A stretch of DNA of 64,000 nucleotides from Gemmatimonadota bacterium (GCA_028287235.1 JAQBQB010000005.1:39300-103299), one strand, 5' to 3'. Counted from the stretch's first letter, positions 42,758-51,818 are shown. Numbers and translations are program-made. Notes: a model not told the origin generated them from the letters alone.

Positions 42758-43975
42758 ATGCGGCGCCTGACCTGGAAGTGTTCGTCTCTGATGCTCGGTG
42801 CGGTGCTCGTGGCGCCCGCGGCGTTGGCGCAGGCGCCGCAAACCGAGTCCGACGCGTATACTCGCTACGAGCTCCTCGCGCCGGGGTCGGCCAAGTTCCG
42901 CATCATCTACGAGGTGACCGCCAACACGGCGGGTGCGGCGTACTATTTCAATCCCATCCGCAAAGGCAGCGTGGCGACGAACGAGAGCGTGTTCGATCGC
43001 GCCACAGGCAAGCCGCTCGAGTTCGACGTGGTTGGCAGCGCGATCGCCCGCGCCGGCGGCGTGCGCAACAACGACACGACGCAGACGTACATTCGTGTCA
43101 AGCTCGCCCGGCCCGTACCGCCCGACGGCGGCGAGGGGCGCGTGTTGATCGACAAGACGTACGAGGACGTCGCGAGCTACTACATGCGCGGCGACACGCT
43201 CGTCTTCACACGGCCGCTGGGGATCAAGCGCAACGCTGTCGTATTACCGATTGGTTATGAGTTGCTTTCGTCGAGCTTTCCGTCGCAGGTGCTGCAAGAG
43301 CCCGACGGCCGCGTGGGAATCAGCTTCTGGAACAACACGCCGTCGGAAGCGGCGGTGACGATGCGGGCGCGGCCGGTCGCGCGGCTTGCGGCGGTCAAGT
43401 CGAGCGCGGCGGCACGGCTCGACGAGCGCGCGCACCAGAATCGCGAGATCGTGTATTTCCTCCAGCAGCCCGAAACGCACGCCTTCGATCTGTATCACGA
43501 CTACACGGAGTCGCGCGTCGGCACGAGCACGTATCTCAACGAAGTGCGCGGCGGGAGTACCGTCTCGAATCCGCGTGCCAAGAATCTCGATACCGGCGAA
43601 GAGCTCAAGTGGGAAGTGCTCAAAGGCGATGCGATCACGCGGGCCAAGCTCGCGGTGCCGAACGTCACGCCGCAGAGCGAGGTCGTGGTCTTTCGATTCG
43701 CGCCGGTGAAGACGGGCGAGTCGACTCGCATTCGCATGTTCGAGACGTACACCGACTCGGTGCGCTACAAGCTCGCGGGCGACGAGCTGGTGTGGGATCG
43801 GAGCTTCGGACGCCCGGCGAATGCCGTGGTGCTGCCCGCGGGGTGGGTGCTGACCAATAGCTCCATTCCCGCGACGGTGAGCACTATGGCCGACGGACGC
43901 GTGCGGCTCGACTTCATCAATCCGCGCCCCGATGAGATCGCGGTGCTGATCACGGCGAGGCGGCGAGGGAAGTAG
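42758..43975 (+). CDS. Secreted protein with a duplicated beta domain
   Basis: 405 residues, signal peptide to about residue 25 ([15 protein letters not shown]). The mature protein is two related units of about 165 residues (36-206 and 240-403). Matching segments include [15 protein letters not shown] with [34 protein letters not shown] with [18 protein letters not shown], and [11 protein letters not shown] with [11 protein letters not shown]. The unit is beta-rich and not a family I can name. GGGAG lies upstream of the ATG. Confidence 0.75.
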   Translation: MRRLTWKCSSLMLGAVLVAPAALAQAPQTESDAYTRYELLAPGSAKFRIIYEVTANTAGAAYYFNPIRKGSVATNESVFDRATGKPLEFDVVGSAIARAGGVRNNDTTQTYIRVKLARPVPPDGGEGRVLIDKTYEDVASYYMRGDTLVFTRPLGIKRNAVVLPIGYELLSSSFPSQVLQEPDGRVGISFWNNTPSEAAVTMRARPVARLAAVKSSAAARLDERAHQNREIVYFLQQPETHAFDLYHDYTESRVGTSTYLNEVRGGSTVSNPRAKNLDTGEELKWEVLKGDAITRAKLAVPNVTPQSEVVVFRFAPVKTGESTRIRMFETYTDSVRYKLAGDELVWDRSFGRPANAVVLPAGWVLTNSSIPATVSTMADGRVRLDFINPRPDEIAVLITARRRGK

Positions 43976-43997
43976 GAGGTCGCTTTACCTTTCGCGC

Positions 43998-44933
43998 ATG
44001 ACCGTCACTCGCGTTGCCGTGGTGCAGGCCGAAGGTGCGCCGGATCTGGCGAGCGGCATCGCGCGGACCAATGAGCTCACCGCGGCGGCGGCCGCCACGG
44101 GCGCCACGCTCGTGGTCTTTCCTGAGACCTGGCTCCCCGGCTATCCCATCTGGCTCGACGTCTGCCGCGACGTGGCCCTATGGGATCACGCGCCCATAAA
44201 GAAAGTCTTCGCGCGCATGGCGGAGAACAGCGTTGTCGTCAACGGCGATTCGGGGCGCGCGATCGGGGAGATCGCCCGCACGCATGCGGTTACGCTCGTC
44301 GTGGGTGTAACGGAGCGAGTCGAAGCGGGCGCCGGCCGCGGCACGCTGTACAACGCGCTGCTCACCTTCGGGCCAAACGGCGCGCTGCTCAACCACCATC
44401 GGAAGCTCGTGCCGACGTACACCGAGCGCATGGTGTGGGGGCCGGGCGATGCGACGGGCCTACGCGCCGTCGACACGCCTGCGGCGCGCGTCGGTGGCCT
44501 GATCTGCTGGGAGCATTGGATGCCGCTGGCGCGGCAGGCGCTCCACGAATCGGGGGAAGACATTCACGTGGCCGTGTGGCCCACGGTGCACGAGATGCAT
44601 CAAGTCGCTAGCCGGCAGTATGCGTTCGAAGGTCGCTGCTTCGTGATGGCCGCGGGCTCGGTGATGCGAGCGAGCGGCCTGCCCGCCGAGCTGGAGGCGC
44701 ATCCGGAGCGCGTCTCGTCGCCCGATCATTGGGTGATGCGCGGAGGGAGCGCGATCATCGGGCCCGACGGCGGGTACGTCGCTGGGCCATTGTTCGATGA
44801 GCCCGGCATGCTCACCGCCGATCTCGACCTGGGCCGCGTGCGCGAAGAGTCGATGTCGCTCGACGTGAGCGGACACTACCACCGGCCGGATTGTCTGGAG
44901 CTGACGGTGACACGCGAACGAGCCGGGAGGTAA
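43998..44933 (+). CDS. Nitrilase-superfamily carbon-nitrogen hydrolase
   Basis: 311 residues, cytoplasmic. Catalytic triad Glu43 ([10 protein letters not shown]), Lys136 (HHRKLVPT) and Cys170 ([11 protein letters not shown]). The CWEHWMP context and LPGYPIW are typical of true nitrilases (nitrile to acid) rather than of amidases or beta-ureidopropionases. The physiological nitrile is unknown. Starts 22 bases after the duplicated-domain gene; no clear partner. Confidence 0.9.
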   Translation: MTVTRVAVVQAEGAPDLASGIARTNELTAAAAATGATLVVFPETWLPGYPIWLDVCRDVALWDHAPIKKVFARMAENSVVVNGDSGRAIGEIARTHAVTLVVGVTERVEAGAGRGTLYNALLTFGPNGALLNHHRKLVPTYTERMVWGPGDATGLRAVDTPAARVGGLICWEHWMPLARQALHESGEDIHVAVWPTVHEMHQVASRQYAFEGRCFVMAAGSVMRASGLPAELEAHPERVSSPDHWVMRGGSAIIGPDGGYVAGPLFDEPGMLTADLDLGRVREESMSLDVSGHYHRPDCLELTVTRERAGR

Positions 44934-45016
44934 GTCCATAGGAACTAATGGGTCGTATACTCCCTATTGATGGTGAGTGCGACGCACAGTCGCGCCGATG
45001 CCGGAGGGAGGAGGGT

Positions 45017-45601
45017 ATGTCGATTCACGAAACGATGAAGAGGCGGGTTCAACTGGCTGCCGCGCTCGTGGTGCTCGGGATCATTCCATGCGACGGATTG
45101 TTCGCGCAGGCGCCAACGACATCCAAAACCAAAGGTGCGCACGCAATGGACAACTTCAAGAAGCCGACCGACGCCGAGCTGAAGCAAAAGCTCTCGCCGG
45201 AGCAATACCAGGTCACGCAGCACGAGGGCACCGAGCGTCCGTTCAACAACGCGCTCTGGAACAACCACGAGGCGGGGATCTACGTCGACGTCGTATCGGG
45301 CGAGCCGCTGTTCAGCTCTCTCGACAAGTACGACTCCGGCACAGGGTGGCCGAGCTTCACCAAGCCGCTCGTCTCCGAGAACGTGAAGACGAAGACCGAC
45401 CGCAGCCTCATGATGTCGCGCACCGAAGTGCGCTCGGCGCACGCCGACTCGCATCTGGGGCACCTGTTCGACGACGGCCCGAAGCCGACGGGACAGCGCT
45501 ACTGCATGAACTCCGCATCGATGCGCTTCATTCCGGCGTCCAAGCTCGCCGAAGAAGGGTATGGCGAGTTCGCGCATCTGTTCGACACCGCCAAGAAGTA
45601 G
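45017..45601 (+). CDS. msrB: Secreted methionine-R-sulfoxide reductase
   Basis: 194 residues from the ATG at 45017 (GGAGGGAGGAGG directly upstream; signal [21 protein letters not shown] within it). The MsrB domain shows [29 protein letters not shown] and catalytic Cys in [11 protein letters not shown]. The two zinc CxxC pairs of type-1 MsrB are replaced ([13 protein letters not shown]), so this is the zinc-free form. It repairs oxidised methionine in exported proteins. A TATACT at 44956-44961 could be its -10. It leads a run with panE-like, ECF sigma and anti-sigma genes. Confidence 0.92.
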   Translation: MSIHETMKRRVQLAAALVVLGIIPCDGLFAQAPTTSKTKGAHAMDNFKKPTDAELKQKLSPEQYQVTQHEGTERPFNNALWNNHEAGIYVDVVSGEPLFSSLDKYDSGTGWPSFTKPLVSENVKTKTDRSLMMSRTEVRSAHADSHLGHLFDDGPKPTGQRYCMNSASMRFIPASKLAEEGYGEFAHLFDTAKK

Positions 45602-45611
45602 CGCGGAACGA

Positions 45612-46532
45612 GTGGAGATCGGAATTGTCGGCGCGGGCGGGATCGGGAGCTATTACGCTGGGTTGTTGAGCCGTGCCGGACAGCAGGTGCGGCTCATCGC
45701 TCGCGGCGACCATCTCGCGGCCATCGAAGCAAAGGGTTTGGAAGTTCGCACGCCAACTGAGACGTTCATCGCGAAACCGGAAGTCACGAGCGACGCCGGA
45801 CGTCTCGTAGGGTGTGACTATGTCATCGTGGCGGTGAAGGGATACTCGCTCGGCGAGATCGGTCCTTCGCTCGTCGCGGCCGCGGCCGGCGGTGCGGCGA
45901 TCGTGCCGTTGCTCAACGGCATCGACGTACCCGAGCGGCTCGAAGCGCTCGGCGTGCCGCGCGCGTCGATCGTCGGTGGACTCATTGCCGCGAGCCTCGT
46001 GCGCAGCGCGCCGGGTGTGGTCGAGCGGCGCAGTCCCTTCGACCGTGCGGCACTCGGCGAGCTCGATCGTACCGCGCGACCGCGCACCAAGAAGCTCGTC
46101 GACGCGATTGCCGCGGCGGGCACCGAGGCGCGCGTGAGCGACGACATTTTGCTCGACCTCTGGCGGAAGTTCGCGTTCATCGTGCCCATGACGGTCGTGT
46201 GCGGTCTGTCCCGCCAGCCAATGGGACAGGTGCTCGCCGGCGAACGCGGACGGGCGCTGGTCACAGGCGCGCTGCATGAGATCGTGCTGGTGAGCCGGGC
46301 CTGCGGCGCGTTCCTCGCCGACGACGACGAGGCCAAGGTCTGCGCCGACCTCTTGGCGCTCCCGGCGGGCATGCGTCCGAGCTTTCTCCAGGATCTCGAA
46401 CGCGGCGGTCCTACGGAGCTCGACCTTCTCGCCGGCGCGGTGAGCCGACTGGGACATGAAAGCTCGGTCGCGACGCCGATTCACGATGTCGCGACAGCGG
46501 CGTTCGAGAGCGCGACGCGACAGCAGTCGTGA
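45612..46532 (+). CDS. panE: Ketopantoate reductase (PanE/ApbA) family protein
   Basis: 306 residues from the GTG at 45612 (11 bases after msrB; earlier in-frame codons overlap msrB). N-terminal NADP fold with IGIVGAGGIGSYYAGLL, VIVAVKGYSL and VPLLNGIDVPERL; C-terminal helical domain with the catalytic Lys in LWRKFAFIVPM and a GGPTELDLL motif. It would reduce 2-dehydropantoate to pantoate for CoA synthesis, although several family members act on other 2-keto acids. The stop overlaps the sigma factor GTG. Confidence 0.87.
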   Translation: MEIGIVGAGGIGSYYAGLLSRAGQQVRLIARGDHLAAIEAKGLEVRTPTETFIAKPEVTSDAGRLVGCDYVIVAVKGYSLGEIGPSLVAAAAGGAAIVPLLNGIDVPERLEALGVPRASIVGGLIAASLVRSAPGVVERRSPFDRAALGELDRTARPRTKKLVDAIAAAGTEARVSDDILLDLWRKFAFIVPMTVVCGLSRQPMGQVLAGERGRALVTGALHEIVLVSRACGAFLADDDEAKVCADLLALPAGMRPSFLQDLERGGPTELDLLAGAVSRLGHESSVATPIHDVATAAFESATRQQS

Positions 46533-47098
46533 CGGCGGATAGCGAGTTCGCCGCGGTGGCGCTTCCGCTGCTGCCGGCCATCGCCCGCGTGGCGCATGCG
46601 CTCACCGTGGACGATGCCGACGCCGACGACCTCGTGCAGGAAACTTTTCTCCGCGCCTATAAGCACTGGCGCACGTTCGAGCGCGGTTCCGACTGCAAGA
46701 GCTGGTTGTCGGCCATCTGCCGCAACGCGTTCTTCGAGCAGCGCCGCCGTGAGAGCCGGTCGACCGCCGTGGAGGATCAGGAGCTCGAGTCGCTCGCCGC
46801 GGCGCGCCTGCACAACTCGGCGCGTGCGAGCGGCGTGGACAACATGTTCTCGCGCCTCGATCTCGGACCGGCGATCGCGCGAGCGATCGAGGCCCTCGAG
46901 CCGCGCTATCGCGACGTCGTGGTGCTGGTCGACGTCGAAGATTTCTCGTACGAGCAGGTGGCCGAGGCGCTCGGCATTCCGATCGGTACGGTTCGATCGC
47001 GGTTGTACCGTGCGCGCCGCCAACTGCAGGAAGCATTGCTCGCCTTTGCCGTCGACGCGGGATACGCGACGGCGTCAGCCCCCATTCGTCCGGAATAG
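46529..47098 (+). CDS. ECF RNA polymerase sigma factor (SigR-like)
   Basis: 189 residues from a GTG overlapping the panE-like stop. Region 2 (DADADDLVQETFLRAYKHW, WLSAICRNAFFEQRRRE) and region 4 (YEQVAEALGIPIGTVRSRLYRARRQL) are complete. Sequence around LVDVEDFSYEQVAEALGIPIGTV is close to the SigR branch that controls thiol-oxidative stress. It directs transcription from its own promoter class, probably including its operon. The anti-sigma gene follows after two bases. Confidence 0.92.
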   Translation: MTADSEFAAVALPLLPAIARVAHALTVDDADADDLVQETFLRAYKHWRTFERGSDCKSWLSAICRNAFFEQRRRESRSTAVEDQELESLAAARLHNSARASGVDNMFSRLDLGPAIARAIEALEPRYRDVVVLVDVEDFSYEQVAEALGIPIGTVRSRLYRARRQLQEALLAFAVDAGYATASAPIRPE

Positions 47099-47100
47099 CG

Positions 47101-47352
47101 ATGCCGAATCGATCAGAGTGTGAAGCCGTCGTCCGTCAGCTGTGGCCGTATCTCGACGGCGCCGTGTCGGAAAGCCAGCGGGAGCGGATCGTGGCGCATC
47201 TCGAGGGGTGCGTGAACTGCGCGTCGCACTTCGATTTCGCGCAGTCGTTTCTCGACGCCGTCGCGGCTGCGCGGCCGCACTTGCCGGCGAACGAGGTGCT
47301 CAGGGTGCGCGTGATGAGCGCATTGATGGCGGAGGGGTTCGAGGCGCAGTAA
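47101..47352 (+). CDS. RsrA-like zinc-binding anti-sigma factor
   Basis: 83 residues, soluble, no membrane helix. Zinc/redox ligands Cys7, His33, Cys37 and Cys40 (HLEGCVNC) keep the spacing of RsrA (26 residues from first Cys to His, then H-x3-C-x2-C). Such proteins hold their sigma factor until disulfide stress forms a disulfide and releases zinc. It lacks the extra C-terminal cysteine pair of RsrA. Immediately downstream of its sigma factor and convergent with the esterase. Confidence 0.88.
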   Translation: MPNRSECEAVVRQLWPYLDGAVSESQRERIVAHLEGCVNCASHFDFAQSFLDAVAAARPHLPANEVLRVRVMSALMAEGFEAQ

Positions 47353-47365
47353 GCAACAGCGCTTT

Positions 47366-48331
47366 TCAACGCCCGATTCGCTCTCCCATCCACGCCAGGC
47401 TCTCTTTCACATGCGTGCTCCAATAGCGCCACGTGTGTGCGCCCGGCCACTCGGCGTAGGAATGCGCCACGCCGAGCCGTGTGAGTTCGGCGTGCAGCGC
47501 GCGGTTTTGATCGACGAGGCCGTCGTCCTGTCCGCAATCGATGAATAGCGCGGGAAGCGCGGCGCCGCGGCGGACCAACACCTCGGCGGCGTGCGCAGGG
47601 TCGGCGTCGCGCCAGCGTTGGATATCGTTGCCCCAAAAACGTTGGTAGCGCGGTAGGAGTCCGCCGGCCGCGAGGCGAGCCTCGTCGACGGTCGTGGCGT
47701 ACTTCGCCGGCGCGGCAAAGGGATGCGGTCCCGCATACAGTGTGGCGAGCACGCCGGAATGACTCGCCGCCGCTGCAAACACGTCGGGATAGCGCAGCGC
47801 CAGAATCGTGGCGCCGTAGCCGCCCATGCTCAGGCCGCCGATGCCGCGATGTGCGCGATCGGCGCGCGTGCGGTAGTGCCCGTCGATGTAGCGCACCACG
47901 TCGCGCGCGACGTAATCGTCGTACCGCTCGTGCTCGACGCAGTAGCGGTCGGGCGACTCGGAGTGGAGCGTGTCGGCACAGGTACGAAAGGGGACTTGCT
48001 CGGCCCACGTCGTATACCAGCCGTCGTCGCCGTCGGGCATGACGAGGATCATCTCCGGCGTGCCGGCCGCGAACACCGAGTCGGCGGAAACGTCGATGCT
48101 TCCCTTCGAGACCCAGTCGGTCTCGCTCCCCGATAGCCCGTGCAGATAGTACGCGACGGGATAGCGGCGGTTTGCGTCGCGGTCGTACGACCGCGGCAGA
48201 TAGACGACGACGTGCTTGCGCACGCCGAGTGCGTCGGAGAAGAATGCGTCTTCGTGGACGCGGCTCGTGGTCTGCGCCTGAGCGCCGGCCGCGGCAATGA
48301 TGAGAGCAACCAATGCGAGACGTGGCATCAT
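47366..48331 (-). CDS. Secreted esterase (esterase D / antigen 85-like alpha/beta hydrolase)
   Basis: 321 residues with a signal peptide (RLALVALIIAAAGAQAQ). Alpha/beta-hydrolase: VAYYLHGLSGSE, nucleophile Ser168 in GGLSMGGYGA, acid in FIDCGQDDGL and His in WPGAHTWRYW. This layout matches the putative-esterase family that includes ferulic-acid esterases and S-formylglutathione hydrolase; the substrate is unknown. The ATG sits in the loop of a 15-bp perfect hairpin (48313-48352). Confidence 0.88.
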   Translation of the reverse strand: MMPRLALVALIIAAAGAQAQTTSRVHEDAFFSDALGVRKHVVVYLPRSYDRDANRRYPVAYYLHGLSGSETDWVSKGSIDVSADSVFAAGTPEMILVMPDGDDGWYTTWAEQVPFRTCADTLHSESPDRYCVEHERYDDYVARDVVRYIDGHYRTRADRAHRGIGGLSMGGYGATILALRYPDVFAAAASHSGVLATLYAGPHPFAAPAKYATTVDEARLAAGGLLPRYQRFWGNDIQRWRDADPAHAAEVLVRRGAALPALFIDCGQDDGLVDQNRALHAELTRLGVAHSYAEWPGAHTWRYWSTHVKESLAWMGERIGR

Positions 48332-48352
48332 CTAAACTGCCACGTCTCGCAT
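48313..48352 (-). promoter_or_regulatory. Perfect 15-bp hairpin around the esterase start codon
   Basis: ATGCGAGACGTGGCA (48338-48352 on the minus strand) pairs fully with TGCCACGTCTCGCAT (48313-48327). The ten-base loop contains the esterase ATG at 48331. No T-run follows, so it is more likely a translation control than a terminator. Confidence 0.55.
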
Positions 48353-48359
48353 CGGTTCA

Positions 48360-48836
48360 TCAACCAGCCGACGGCGGCCCCGGCGGTGGACCACCGCGTC
48401 CGCCCCGGCCGCCGGCCATGCCGGGCAGCGGAGGAATGCACCCGGCGGCGATCTGCGCGGGAGTGAGGAGCTTGGCGATCTCCTCGGAAACCGCCTTGCG
48501 ATCGGGTGCGAGCGCCTCGTTGATCGGCCTGCCGCTCTCCATGATCGCGCGAACCTCGTCCTGCGACTTGCCGGCTTCGCGGGCCGTTCGCGCGGCTTCC
48601 ATGATCGCGCGAAGGCTGTCGAGCTGCATCGCGTGCGCCTTGGTGAAGGCCTGATTCAGCGATCTGACCTGACCCTTCTGGATGTCGGTGAGCGAGTCCG
48701 CGGTCACGGCGCAGCGGCCGCCCGGTCCGCCGCGTCCGCCTCTGCCCGGAGGCGGGCCGCCGTTCGCTTGCGCGCCGGCGGTCGTAGCCGCGGCGATCAG
48801 GGCGAAGGCGGACAGCATCAGCATTCTATTCGTCAT
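48360..48836 (-). CDS. Small periplasmic Spy/CpxP-like helical protein
   Basis: 158 residues. Signal peptide (LMLSAFALIAAATTAGAQA), Gly/Pro-rich segment (GGPPPGRGGRGGPGG), then a helical core (LTDIQKGQVRSLNQAFTKAHAMQLDSL split by MEAARTAREAG) and LLTPAQIAAGCIPP, then another Gly/Arg/Pro-rich tail. The helical core and LTxxQ-like turn recall Spy/CpxP chaperones; similarity is weak. Ends 28 bases before the esterase ATG, so the two may be co-transcribed. Confidence 0.7.
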   Translation of the reverse strand: MTNRMLMLSAFALIAAATTAGAQANGGPPPGRGGRGGPGGRCAVTADSLTDIQKGQVRSLNQAFTKAHAMQLDSLRAIMEAARTAREAGKSQDEVRAIMESGRPINEALAPDRKAVSEEIAKLLTPAQIAAGCIPPLPGMAGGRGGRGGPPPGPPSAG

Positions 48837-48912
48837 TCGTTCCTCGAACGGAAGAGAGTACAGATGACAGACACCGGGATGTGGACCGGCATTCCATGTC
48901 GTCGGGGCACAC

Positions 48913-48918
48913 TATCTT
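48913..48918 (+). promoter_or_regulatory. -10-like TATCTT before the MFS gene
   Basis: TATCTT ends five bases before the ATG at 48924, with no Shine-Dalgarno between, again a leaderless arrangement. Confidence 0.35.
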
Positions 48919-48923
48919 AGGGC

Positions 48924-50249
48924 ATGCCTGACGGCCCCCCTCCCGGGCGGATACCGAGCTCGCGGTACGCGTGGTACGTGGTAGCCGTTCTGACTCTGGC
49001 GAGCGTCAGCGGCAACCTCGACATGCAGATCCTGAGTCTGCTCGTCCGCCCGATCAAACGAGACTTTGGGATCTCCGATTCGCAGATGAGCTATCTGACG
49101 GGGATCGCCTTCGCCCTCTTCTATACACTGCTTGGCCTGCCTGTGGCACGGTGGTCGGACCGCTCGAACCGCCGGAACATCATGGCCTCGGGGGTTGGCC
49201 TCTGGAGTGTGTTCACCGCGCTTTGCGCCGCGGCGAAAACGTATGGCCAGCTGTTCGTCATGCGAATCGGGGTCGGCGTCGGCGAAGCCACGCTCTACGC
49301 CCCGAGCGTGTCGCTGATCGCCGACTACTTTCCGCGCGAGCGCCGGGCGCGGGCCATGAGTGTTTTCTCATTGGGGCTCTTTCTCGGACCGGGGGCGGCC
49401 TATTTCATCGGCGGGTGGATCGTCGGACTGCTCAGCGTCGGCGGAACGTGGACGGTGCCCGTCATCGGCGCGATCCATCCCTGGCAGTCGGTGTTCCTGG
49501 CCGTCGGGCTGCCGGGCATCGTCGTCGCGCTGCTGATGCTGACCATCCGCGAGCCGCGGCGCGAGAGCCAGTCGGCCACCAAGCTGCCGTACAGCGCGCT
49601 CTGGCGGTACATCGGAGCGAACCGGCGGACCTTCATCACACACGGGCTGGGGTTCACGACGTCGGCGCTCGTGAACTTCGGGATCGCGATGTGGCTGGCA
49701 TCGTTTCTCGTTCGCACCTACGGGCTGAACGAGGCGCAGGCCGGCCGCGTGCAGGGGCTGCTGACGATGACGGTCGGCGTGGTCGGCGTGGTGTCGGGCG
49801 GATGGATCTCCGACTGGTTCGTGCGGCGCGGCAAGATCGATGGACCGTTGCGCGTTGGAATGATCGGTGCGGCGGGCATGCTCGTATCGGCGACGGCGTA
49901 TCCGTTGATGCCCACGGCGACGCTCGCAATCGCGTGGCTCGTCGCCGTGAACTTCTTCGCGGCCCTGCCGTGGGGGGCGGCGTCGGCCGCGGCTGCCGAG
50001 ATCGTTCCGGCACCGCTGCGTGCGCAGGGCGTTGCGCTGTACTTCCTCGTACTCGGGTTGCTGTCGCGGACGCTCGGTCCGAGCTCGGTCGCGTGGCTGA
50101 CCGACTACGTGTTCCATGACGAGTCGGCGATTCGCTACTCGCTGGTGGTCGTCAACGTCGTCGGCATGAGCATCGCGTTCGCGTTGTTCGCGTCGGGACT
50201 TCGCGCATACCGCACCACGCTCGAGAATCGCGACCGCTGGATTCTCTAA
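48924..50249 (+). CDS. Major facilitator superfamily transporter (Spinster-like)
   Basis: 441 residues with twelve predicted membrane helices. MFS signatures: GLPVARWSDRSNRRNIM (loop 2-3), MRIGVGVGEATLYAPSVSLIADYFPRERRARAM split as VGEATLYAPSVSLIADYF, and GGWISDWFVRRG in the second half. The order and the GEA-YAPS motif fit the Spinster/hexuronate-like branch. Substrate unknown. Divergent from the Spy-like gene. Confidence 0.9.
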   Translation: MPDGPPPGRIPSSRYAWYVVAVLTLASVSGNLDMQILSLLVRPIKRDFGISDSQMSYLTGIAFALFYTLLGLPVARWSDRSNRRNIMASGVGLWSVFTALCAAAKTYGQLFVMRIGVGVGEATLYAPSVSLIADYFPRERRARAMSVFSLGLFLGPGAAYFIGGWIVGLLSVGGTWTVPVIGAIHPWQSVFLAVGLPGIVVALLMLTIREPRRESQSATKLPYSALWRYIGANRRTFITHGLGFTTSALVNFGIAMWLASFLVRTYGLNEAQAGRVQGLLTMTVGVVGVVSGGWISDWFVRRGKIDGPLRVGMIGAAGMLVSATAYPLMPTATLAIAWLVAVNFFAALPWGAASAAAAEIVPAPLRAQGVALYFLVLGLLSRTLGPSSVAWLTDYVFHDESAIRYSLVVVNVVGMSIAFALFASGLRAYRTTLENRDRWIL

Positions 50250-50334
50250 ACGTGCACGGCGAACGCGCGTCGCGCGTGTGCGTCGGCACAACGTCTGCAC
50301 TTGCCTTCGCCGCAACCTTTGGGAGGAGTGCGAC

Positions 50335-50868
50335 ATGGAGCGGAACGAGTTTCCCGATAACTCGACGCAAGGACAGTCCGGCGGATCGAGCGCCGGAAAT
50401 AATTTTGGGACGGGCACTGGTCCGGGCGCACCGGGTTACGTGTCGGACAGCGGATCGAACGACGCGCATGGGCTCACCGATCGCGCGCGCGACATTGCCG
50501 GCAACGCGCAGGAAAAGCTCGCCGACGTGGGATCGACGGTGCGCGACCGCGCGGGGAGTTTGAAAGACACCCTTGCCGATGCGCTCGAGAGCGGCGCCGA
50601 CAAGCTGCGGCAACGCGGTGGCGGGCAGAGCACGTCGCTCGCCGGCGCTACGGGTGGAGGCAGCACGGCGATCGAGGGCGACGGCCGGCTGACCGAAGTA
50701 ACGACCAAGGTCGCGACGGGCATGGACGCGACGGCCGGATGGCTGCGCGACGCCGACATCGAGGGTCTGAAGAGCGGACTCGAGAAGCAGGTCAAAGAGC
50801 ATCCGGGGCGCACGCTGCTGATCGCGGCAGGCCTGGGCTATTTGCTCGGCAAAGCACTCCGGAAGTAG
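50335..50868 (+). CDS. DUF883/ElaB-YqjD-like membrane-anchored protein
   Basis: 177 residues from the ATG at 50335 (GGGAGGAG upstream). Low-complexity Gly/Ser/Asn N-terminus, helical repeats (DRARDIAGNAQEKLADVGS, GSLKDTLADALESGADKLRQ), then the family end: LKSGLEKQVKEHPGRTLLIAAGLGYLLGKAL, of which the last part is one membrane helix. YqjD-type proteins bind ribosomes at the inner membrane in stationary phase. First of three coupled genes with the YqjE-like and DUF3618 proteins. Confidence 0.85.
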   Translation: MERNEFPDNSTQGQSGGSSAGNNFGTGTGPGAPGYVSDSGSNDAHGLTDRARDIAGNAQEKLADVGSTVRDRAGSLKDTLADALESGADKLRQRGGGQSTSLAGATGGGSTAIEGDGRLTEVTTKVATGMDATAGWLRDADIEGLKSGLEKQVKEHPGRTLLIAAGLGYLLGKALRK

Positions 50869-50877
50869 GAGACGCGC

Positions 50878-51306
50878 ATGTCGCTCGACGGACGTGAGGG
50901 CCGTCGCGGCATCGGGATTCTCCTCCGCGAGCTCGCGGAGGGGAGTGCGATGCTCGTGCGCGACGAGGTTCGGCTGGCAAAGGTTGAGGTTGCCGGAGCG
51001 GTCGCCGGGATCGGTGTGGGCACGGCGTTCGTCGCGATGGGCGCGGTGTTCGCCTTGCTCGGAGGACTCGCGCTGCTCGCCGGCATCGCGCTGTTGATCG
51101 GCGATCAATGGCTTCCGGCCGATCGCTACTGGCTCGCGGCGCTCATTCTATTGGTGATTACCGGCGCGACCGCCGCATGGCTCGCGAAGCGCGGCATGGC
51201 GCAGTTGGCGCCATCGCGGCTCGCGCCGACTGAAACGGTGACGACGCTCAAGGAGGACAAGGAATGGCTGAAACAACGGCTGACGTCCGGCGCGACATCG
51301 AGCTGA
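50878..51306 (+). CDS. YqjE-like (putative actinobacterial holin-X family) membrane protein
   Basis: 142 residues. Amphipathic start (GILLRELAEGSAMLVRDEVRLAKVEV), then two membrane helices (about 42-72 and 82-102) and a cytoplasmic tail. This is the phage_holin_3_6/YqjE layout; despite the name no lysis function is implied. It begins nine bases after the DUF883 gene. Confidence 0.85.
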   Translation: MSLDGREGRRGIGILLRELAEGSAMLVRDEVRLAKVEVAGAVAGIGVGTAFVAMGAVFALLGGLALLAGIALLIGDQWLPADRYWLAALILLVITGATAAWLAKRGMAQLAPSRLAPTETVTTLKEDKEWLKQRLTSGATSS

Positions 51307-51647
51307 CGCGCGAGCGGATGTCGAGCACGCTCGCCGAGCTCGAAAACAAGCTCAACCTGATGCAAGTGGTTCGCGAGCATCCGTGGCCCGCGCTCGCGCT
51401 CGCGATCGGTGCCGGCGTGCTGCTCAGCGGCTCGGGCGCCGACGTGAAGGCCGCGGCGGCGACGGTTGGCGCAACGCGAGGCGCGAGCGGCAAGATCGGC
51501 GCGGCGCTCGACGACGTGGTGGCATCGTTGGTGACCGGCGTGCACGGCGCGTTCGAGGATCGAATCACGGGATGGGTGGGCGAGCTGAAGGACGCGATCG
51601 GCGCACCGGCTACGAACAGGTCGACCCAGCCCGTTCGCGCAGACTAG
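51264..51647 (+). CDS. DUF3618 protein
   Basis: 127 residues, starting inside the YqjE-like gene (43-base overlap) with GGAGG seven bases before the ATG. DUF3618 pattern: VRRDIELTRERMSSTLAELENKL, then HPWPALALAIGAGVLLSG (a short membrane segment) and an amphipathic helix at the end. DUF883, YqjE and DUF3618 proteins commonly occur together as an inner-membrane stress module. Confidence 0.85.
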   Translation: MAETTADVRRDIELTRERMSSTLAELENKLNLMQVVREHPWPALALAIGAGVLLSGSGADVKAAAATVGATRGASGKIGAALDDVVASLVTGVHGAFEDRITGWVGELKDAIGAPATNRSTQPVRAD

Positions 51648-51741
51648 GCGCTCGAAAGTCCTGGAGGAGAAACGGTGGGACGCCATGCGCGTTCCACCGT
51701 TCGTCGTTTGCACCGGCTCGACCGGACCAGACGTTTCATCA

Positions 51742-51766
51742 GGCACGGCCTGTGCTTTAGATCACA
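51742..51766 (+). promoter_or_regulatory. Promoter/operator candidate of the Tad pilus operon (sigma-54-like and CRP-like sites overlap)
   Basis: GGCACGGCCTGTGC (51742-51755) has the GG-N10-GC spacing and flanking bases of a sigma-54 promoter. Overlapping it, TGTGC-TTTAGA-TCACA (51751-51766) matches the CRP half-sites TGTGA/TCACA with one mismatch. The sigma-54 reading places the transcription start about 52 bases before flp. Confidence 0.4.
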
Positions 51767-51818
51767 GACGAACACCGCGCAATTTGTCGCACGTTGCCGC
51801 TTCAGTTTGGAGGATCAC

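Noticed and set aside
50878..51306. Phage lysis cassette (holin-named protein)
   Set aside because: The holin-X/YqjE family name is misleading here; no endolysin, capsid or integrase genes are present.
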